Below are positions 18,961-26,864 of a stretch of DNA of 26,864 nucleotides, in pieces. This DNA comes from Phaeoceros laevis (lineage: Eukaryota > Anthocerotophyta > Anthocerotopsida > Notothyladales). Each line of letters begins with the position of its first letter. The first letter of the stretch is position 1. The stretch is from contig JBNGIQ010009018.1 of NCBI GenBank assembly GCA_049999765.1, positions 1-26,864 of the forward strand. Reading direction: 5' to 3'. The position numbers were made by a program, and so were the translations under genes. The notes under the pieces were generated by a model, which was given only the letters and a program-made list of their open reading frames with translations, was not told the origin of the DNA and did no database searches.

Positions 18961-20700
18961 GATGTGTGATGTGAGTTTATTTGAGGAGGTTGACACGGTT
19001 CCATGATAGGATAAATATATCTTTAGTTAGATCAGGTTGTAGGTTAGCCAAAACCCTAACCGTTACAACGACTGTCACCGTCGTGTGACTATGACATGTA
19101 CACATACACTTAGCCCTCGTGCTAATCTAATCTATCTTATCGCCTATACTTTATCACATTGGCCATTTTGTATCGTTTCGCCGCTGAATAGACATCTTGC
19201 ATGGTAGAAGTGTCTTCAATGTCGTGACACGCACGCATTCTTAATCTTGGCATGAAGCACAAGATTAGACTTCAGTGCCCATAAAGAACTTCGAAGCAGT
19301 AGCTTCTGGTGCCATACACTTGTCTCCTGAATTAGTTCTGGTAGACTTAAGCACTATGAGCAGTTCTCGGATGGGGTGCATCTCTTTTGGCCATGTCTGG
19401 AGCCGAAACCTTAACCCTGACACATATGATGGGATGGGAGGATATGGATGCTTAAACCCTTCGGGCATGGGAGGGGATTGGGCATGTTTATGTGAGGGGT
19501 TGGTGTTCAAACCCTTGAAGATGGTCTCCAAAAAAACGAAGACTCCAATATGCCGCTGGTTTGAAACAGCCAAAAAAAGGTCTTGGTAAACTATAACCGT
19601 CACTTTATGCGTTTTTTGTTTTCTTGAAGTGCTTGAAATTTTTTTAGTGGTGGCCATGATGTAAAAGACGTTGTAAAACAGACTAACCCCAGTTTTTGGT
19701 TCACACGAGCATGCACATTACGGGTCAAACCTTGCAAAACGTGAAATACAGGAAGCCCGAGCACATGTCGTCCGGTGCTTTGGAGCTTGATGTCCAAAAA
19801 ATCTGTAATCATCTGCTCCTCTCACCATTCACCCTTGTATTTAGCAAAATACGTTATTGCTCCTTCTTAGGCACTTTGACGTAAGAGAAACCATCACAAG
19901 TACTCCTGTTGATCAGCCTAACCTGGCTGTGATACCAAAGAGAAAATTGCCATTGTCAATGTGAGAGATCCACCAGTCAGGTCGCAGAGAAAGTGTAACG
20001 AACAAACCTAGCATGAGCAGCCTAAGCAGGGGTGCAGACCATCCCCACCTCAGTGCACAAATATGCCTCCATGCCAGTTTGTTACATTTTGGTCGACGAT
20101 GCAGCTGAACGAATGGACCATTTTAGGTCCACATCCCCTTTCATACCTCGCAACATCTCCAAAGTGGCTCAGATAAAAGCGAAACATGGAGGTAAGTTGC
20201 ATGTTCACTTTTACCATATAGTAATTTTTTGAGGAAAAAAACCCAACTCAGAAGGAAAAAGGGCAAATTTCCCAAAAAAATTGTCCCTTATGGACCTCTC
20301 TCCAAGAGGGATTAACGAAAACTCAATCCCTAGCTAAACACGAACAGCCCTAACAGGCCCAATAAGGCGCGTTACCTCAACTTAAAATCACGACCCCAAG
20401 AATCACGATCCCAGGTCCCATTGTCTTTCCCGACCGGTCTTAGGGAAAGTCCACAGGTCTTAGGATAATGCCACAAACTCACTAGTTGCTTCGCTGGTAA
20501 ATCCTCTACAATTTTCAAGACAAGGAGTGTACGTAGCAGCGATTTATTCAGTGTCTATCGAACCTTTCCGCGAACTCACACGTTAGGGTCTACACTCCCA
20601 GGAGGCTTCTCCCGGCCTTACATCATTTTCCAACCAAGTTGGATAGAAGGTCAGTTCTGTTTGCAGATTGGCATTCTCTAAGATCATGTAGGCTGGCTGT
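18961..20700. other. Intergenic region, LTR remnant then IleRS upstream DNA
   Basis: The first few hundred bases are probably copia LTR. Opposed open frames at 19265-19657 (minus) and 19275-19589 (plus) show no motif and are not called. The last 200-400 bp should contain the IleRS promoter and 5' UTR; I could not single out a TATA box with confidence. Confidence 0.45.
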
Positions 20701-20718
20701 TAGGAAAAAGCAGCAGTC

Positions 20719-23700
20719 ATGCTGGCGGCAGCTGTGTCGCTCAGTTGCAGCTGCTTTCCTCGACGGCCGCCTTCTGGGCTGCGGGAGGTGGCTTTCGTGT
20801 GTGCTAAAGAGCAACATGGGTTCATCTTCACACCGGAACTCAGGCACTTATCTTATGAAGCCGGCGCGTCCAGACGCAGAGCCAGAGGCCCTCTTACGGC
20901 TGCCAAGAAGGCGGCAGAAGCTGCCACTGGCGCGGACCAGAGCGGACGCTACAAGGACACCGTGGATTTACCCCACACAACTTTCAGTATGAAGGCCAAT
21001 TCCGTGGTTAGAGAACCCGAAATACAAAAGCTCTGGGAACAGAAACAGGTACTGAAGAAGCTATACGAACGAAATCAGGGCGAGCACTTTACTCTGCACG
21101 ACGGACCTCCGTACGCTAACGGGGATCTGCACATTGGCCATGCTCTAAACAAAATTCTGAAGGACTTTATTAACCGCTATCAGCTTCTTCAAGGCAGGAA
21201 GGTGCAGTTCATTCCAGGTTGGGACTGCCATGGCTTACCCATTGAGTTGAAGGTCTTGCAGTCCATGGACGCAGAATCGAGGAAAGAGCTGACACCCATC
21301 AAGCTGAGGAGAAAAGCGGCACAGTTTGCTTTGAAGACAGTGGATCAGCAGCGTCGGTCTTTCAAACGCTATGGAGTGTGGGGGGATTGGGACAGCCCGT
21401 ATCTAACACTCACCCCCGACTACGAGGCCGCCCAAGTAGGGGTTTTCGGTGAGATGGTGTTGAAGGGGCACATCTACAGGGGTCGGAAGCCTGTCCATTG
21501 GAGTCCGTCGTCCGGCACTGCCCTCGCTGAGGCAGAACTGGAATATCCCGAGAAGCATGTCTCGCGGAGCGTGTATGTGGTATTCAAGGTTACCCATGTG
21601 GATGATCGGTTTCCGGCGGAGCTTAGACCTTTTTCTGGTGACCTTGGTATTGCAATTTGGACTACTACGCCATGGACAATGCCGGGAAATGCTGCAGTTA
21701 CCGCAAGCGATCAGCTCACCTATGCTGTGGTGGAGATAAAACAAGTAGCAGTAGCAGCAGGATCGGATAAGCTGACTTATGAGGAGAGTGGGAAGAGAAC
21801 CGGAACGGGTTTGGTGAATCCGCAAGTGAAGTATCTGGTGGTGGCGTTTGACCTAGTCTCGACCCTTGAAGCTAAGTGGCAAGCTACACTGGAGGTCAAG
21901 GGATCTTTTGCAGGAGGAGCGCTGGAGTACAGCAGGTACAAACATCCCTTGGATGGAAGAGAGTGTCCTGTTGTTATTGGTGGTGATTACATCACGACGG
22001 AGTCCGGCACAGGCTTGGTTCACACGGCTCCGGGCCACGGTCTGGAGGATTATTTGACAGGTCAAAAGTACGGGCTTCCTATGCTGTCTCCGGTGGATGG
22101 GGAAGGCAACTTTACAGCAGAAGCTGGCCCGTTTTCGGGTTTAAATGTATTGGGAGATGGAAACCTAGCTGTTGTTAAGGCCTTGGATGATTCTTATGCC
22201 CTTCTGATGGAGGAGCCGTACGCGCACAAGTACCCGTATGATTGGCGGACAAAGAAGCCAACCATTTTCCGAGCGACAGAACAGTGGTTTGCATCTGTCG
22301 AGGGTTTCAGACATCTGGCCCTTGAGGCTATTAGGCAAGTTGAGTGGTTTCCTCCACAAGGCGAAAAACGTATTACATCTATGACTGTTGGCCGATCCGA
22401 CTGGTGCATATCTAAGCAACGGGTGTGGGGGGTGCCCATTCCCGTGTTTTATCACAAAGATACAGGCGAAGCGCTGATGACATCAGAAACCATATCACAT
22501 ACTCAGGGAGTGATTGCACAGCAGGGAAGTGATGCTTGGTGGTACATGAGCACAGAAGACCTGCTCCCTGAAACTTTTCGGAAGGACGCACTGAAGTACC
22601 GCAAGGGTGAGGATACTATGGACGTTTGGTTTGACTCTGGGTCTTCATGGGCAGCTGTGGTTCGCACCAGGGAAGGCCTTAGGTGGCCTGCCGATATGTA
22701 TCTCGAAGGCAGTGACCAGCACCGTGGCTGGTTTCAAAGTTCCCTCCTCACCAGCATTTCCACCACGGGCCAGGCGCCCTACAAGAAAGTGCTGACTCAC
22801 GGATTTGTCTTAGACGAGAAAGGTTATAAGATGAGCAAATCTTTGGGAAACGTTGTTGATCCTCGCTCTGTGATTGAAGGTGGCCTCAACCAAAAGGTAG
22901 AGCCAGGATATGGAGCCGATGTGCTAAGGCTATGGGTTGCCAGTGTGGACTACACGGGCGACGTAGTGATCGGGCCGCAGATCCTGAAACAAATGGCGGG
23001 AGTGTATCGCAAGCTTCGTGGTACTCTGCGCTATCTTCTGGCCAACTTGCATGACTGGAGTGCGGACAAGGTCGTAAATTATGAAGCTCTACCGTTGCTG
23101 GACAGATACGCCCTGTTCCAGCTTGCGGGCTTGGTCGATGGCATGAAAGCGAGCTTTGAAATGCACCAGTTTTACCGATTCTTCCAGCTTATTCAGCACT
23201 TCGTGGTGGTGGATTTGTCTAGTTTTTACTTGGACATCGCCAAAGACCGGTTGTATGTAGGAGGCACGAACAGTTTCACCAGGAGGAGTTGCCAGACGGT
23301 GTTGGCAGCTCAGCTACTGTGCTTGGTGCGAGCCGCAGCTCCGGTGTTGCCCCACCTAGCAGAAGACGCTTGGCAAAACCTATCGTTTCCGGCACCAGGA
23401 GGAGCGGAGACCGTGTTCGAGGCGGGATGGCCTACGGCAGAAGAGTCATGGCGTTCCTTGCCTGGGCAGGAGGTAGCTTTGTGGGCGACTCTCATGCAAG
23501 TGCGAGAAGAGGTGAACAAGGTGCTCGAGCTGGCACGCGATGGCAAGCTTATCGGCGCTAGTCTTGATGCCAAAGTTCAACTTTTCACTTCGGATGCCCT
23601 CCTGCAACAGCGCCTGCAGGCGATGGCTACGCATGCCGACCAGCCCGATGCGCTCAACCGCTTTCTCCTCACCTCGCAGGCCGAAGTGTTGCTTGCTCCG

Positions 23701-23910
23701 CAAAATGGGAATGTGCCCTATTCTGGGCACTCTCTCGATTTGGATCTTTGGGTGGGTATCTCGAGGGCGGATGGGTGCAGATGCGAGCGCTGCTGGAATT
23801 ACTCACCTACGGTGGGTAGCTTTCCTCTTCACCCTACACTATGCAAGCGGTGCTATAATGTCGTAGAGACAATTGCTTCGCCGCAACTTCAACAGCTGAT
23901 CAATTTTTGA
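20719..23910 (+). CDS. OVA2: Organellar isoleucyl-tRNA synthetase (intronless)
   Basis: A single uninterrupted 1063-codon frame. An in-frame TAG at 20701 makes the ATG at 20719 the first possible start. Residues 1-75 are rich in Ser, Arg and Ala, as expected of a chloroplast/mitochondrial transit peptide. The bacterial-type enzyme then begins YKDTVDLPHTTFSMKAN. HIGH is at 138-141 (PPYANGDLHIGHALNK), the CP1 editing region includes GTGLVHTAPGHGLEDY from about 430, KMSKS is at 704-708, and the C-terminal zinc site is CERC (1022-1025) plus CKRC (1042-1045). It charges tRNA-Ile in organelles, matching Arabidopsis OVA2. All catalytic landmarks are intact and there is no stop, so it appears functional. 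The absence of introns contrasts with VAL and ATP synthase beta alongside. It converges with the ATP synthase gene. Confidence 0.95.
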   Translation: MLAAAVSLSCSCFPRRPPSGLREVAFVCAKEQHGFIFTPELRHLSYEAGASRRRARGPLTAAKKAAEAATGADQSGRYKDTVDLPHTTFSMKANSVVREPEIQKLWEQKQVLKKLYERNQGEHFTLHDGPPYANGDLHIGHALNKILKDFINRYQLLQGRKVQFIPGWDCHGLPIELKVLQSMDAESRKELTPIKLRRKAAQFALKTVDQQRRSFKRYGVWGDWDSPYLTLTPDYEAAQVGVFGEMVLKGHIYRGRKPVHWSPSSGTALAEAELEYPEKHVSRSVYVVFKVTHVDDRFPAELRPFSGDLGIAIWTTTPWTMPGNAAVTASDQLTYAVVEIKQVAVAAGSDKLTYEESGKRTGTGLVNPQVKYLVVAFDLVSTLEAKWQATLEVKGSFAGGALEYSRYKHPLDGRECPVVIGGDYITTESGTGLVHTAPGHGLEDYLTGQKYGLPMLSPVDGEGNFTAEAGPFSGLNVLGDGNLAVVKALDDSYALLMEEPYAHKYPYDWRTKKPTIFRATEQWFASVEGFRHLALEAIRQVEWFPPQGEKRITSMTVGRSDWCISKQRVWGVPIPVFYHKDTGEALMTSETISHTQGVIAQQGSDAWWYMSTEDLLPETFRKDALKYRKGEDTMDVWFDSGSSWAAVVRTREGLRWPADMYLEGSDQHRGWFQSSLLTSISTTGQAPYKKVLTHGFVLDEKGYKMSKSLGNVVDPRSVIEGGLNQKVEPGYGADVLRLWVASVDYTGDVVIGPQILKQMAGVYRKLRGTLRYLLANLHDWSADKVVNYEALPLLDRYALFQLAGLVDGMKASFEMHQFYRFFQLIQHFVVVDLSSFYLDIAKDRLYVGGTNSFTRRSCQTVLAAQLLCLVRAAAPVLPHLAEDAWQNLSFPAPGGAETVFEAGWPTAEESWRSLPGQEVALWATLMQVREEVNKVLELARDGKLIGASLDAKVQLFTSDALLQQRLQAMATHADQPDALNRFLLTSQAEVLLAPQNGNVPYSGHSLDLDLWVGISRADGCRCERCWNYSPTVGSFPLHPTLCKRCYNVVETIASPQLQQLINF

Positions 23911-24153
23911 GAGCGTTTCTTGATGTAATTTAAAATTTACCTTCGCTCACACGGTTATTGTCGTGGTATATGATATACCATTTTACCTTTCACATGGTGC
24001 AGAGATTGCCATGCATGCCCACAATTTTACACGATGGATGCATAGCCTACATCAAGACGTTCTATTTCCGTGAACGGATAACTGACTGGCAAATGATCGG
24101 TCATTTTTGGACACAACCTCCTGCGTTTGTACTATCTCCGCACACCTCCATTA
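23911..24153. other. Convergent 3' intergenic spacer
   Basis: Only 243 bp separate the IleRS stop (plus) from the ATP synthase beta stop (minus), so both 3' UTRs must share or overlap here. It contains an RY-type CATGCATG at 24010-24017. No further gene is seen. Confidence 0.7.
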
Positions 24154-26854
<2,701 letters not shown>

Positions 26855-26864
26855 TCAGCTTCAG

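Noticed and set aside
19265-19657. 130-codon minus and 104-codon plus frames
   Set aside because: They overlap each other, carry no family motif and lie in LTR-flanking DNA.
20719-23910. Horizontal transfer of IleRS from bacteria
   Set aside because: Bacterial-type sequence is expected for plant organellar IleRS; the N-terminal extension looks like a transit peptide.

Overview
The window is nuclear DNA from a land plant. The evidence is four multi-exon or plant-type genes: a VAL/HSI2-type B3 repressor, a plant HNH-endonuclease-family gene, a nuclear gene for mitochondrial F1-ATPase beta, and an organelle-type isoleucyl-tRNA synthetase. A broken pentatricopeptide-repeat (PPR) fragment and decayed Ty3/gypsy and Ty1/copia retrotransposons support the same assignment. 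Introns are short (about 75-365 nt) and the protein sequences look only moderately close to flowering plants. A seed-free plant (moss, liverwort, lycophyte or fern) is my guess, not something the sequence proves. Three 100-N blocks (311-410, 670-769, 6861-6960) are assembly gaps.

Layout. 1-1300 is AT-rich or repeat-bearing sequence with two gaps and no gene I can support. 1308-2025 (minus) is a three-exon HNH gene. 2026-3263 is intergenic. 3264-8237 (minus) is the VAL gene. I assembled it from at least 14 exons carrying, in order, the PHD-like zinc finger, the B3 domain, the CW zinc finger, a Cys-rich basic block and an EAR motif. 8238-9750 is AT-rich intergenic DNA with a 46-bp duplicated unit. 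About 9780-13890 is a decayed Ty3/gypsy element: TATA box, tRNA-iMet primer-binding site, gag, zinc knuckle, protease, reverse transcriptase and RNase H, with no recognisable integrase. 13890-15710 is a second decayed gag-like segment. 15716-16209 is a broken PPR fragment. 16420-16563 is a GGGCAAAAC-type minisatellite. 16974-17172 and about 18075-18960 are two Ty1/copia 3' fragments, with a possible orphan first exon between them (17301-17735, minus). 18961-20700 is intergenic. 20719-23910 (plus) is an intronless 1063-codon IleRS. 24154-26815 (minus) holds the last nine exons of the mitochondrial ATP synthase beta gene, whose 5' end lies outside the window.

The functional genes do not form an operon-like unit. 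VAL is a nuclear repressor of embryo/seed-maturation genes in plants where it has been studied. IleRS and ATP synthase beta both serve organelles and are convergent, with 243 bp between their stop codons. The middle 10 kb is a retrotransposon graveyard. I see no clearly new biological system. The observations most worth checking are a likely GC-AG intron inside the B3 domain, a frame-neutral 48-nt exon adding a CxxC just before the CW finger, the intronless IleRS, a 21-bp amplification over the reverse-transcriptase active-site motif, and a small (GTA)n-headed insertion that recurs within the retroelement block.
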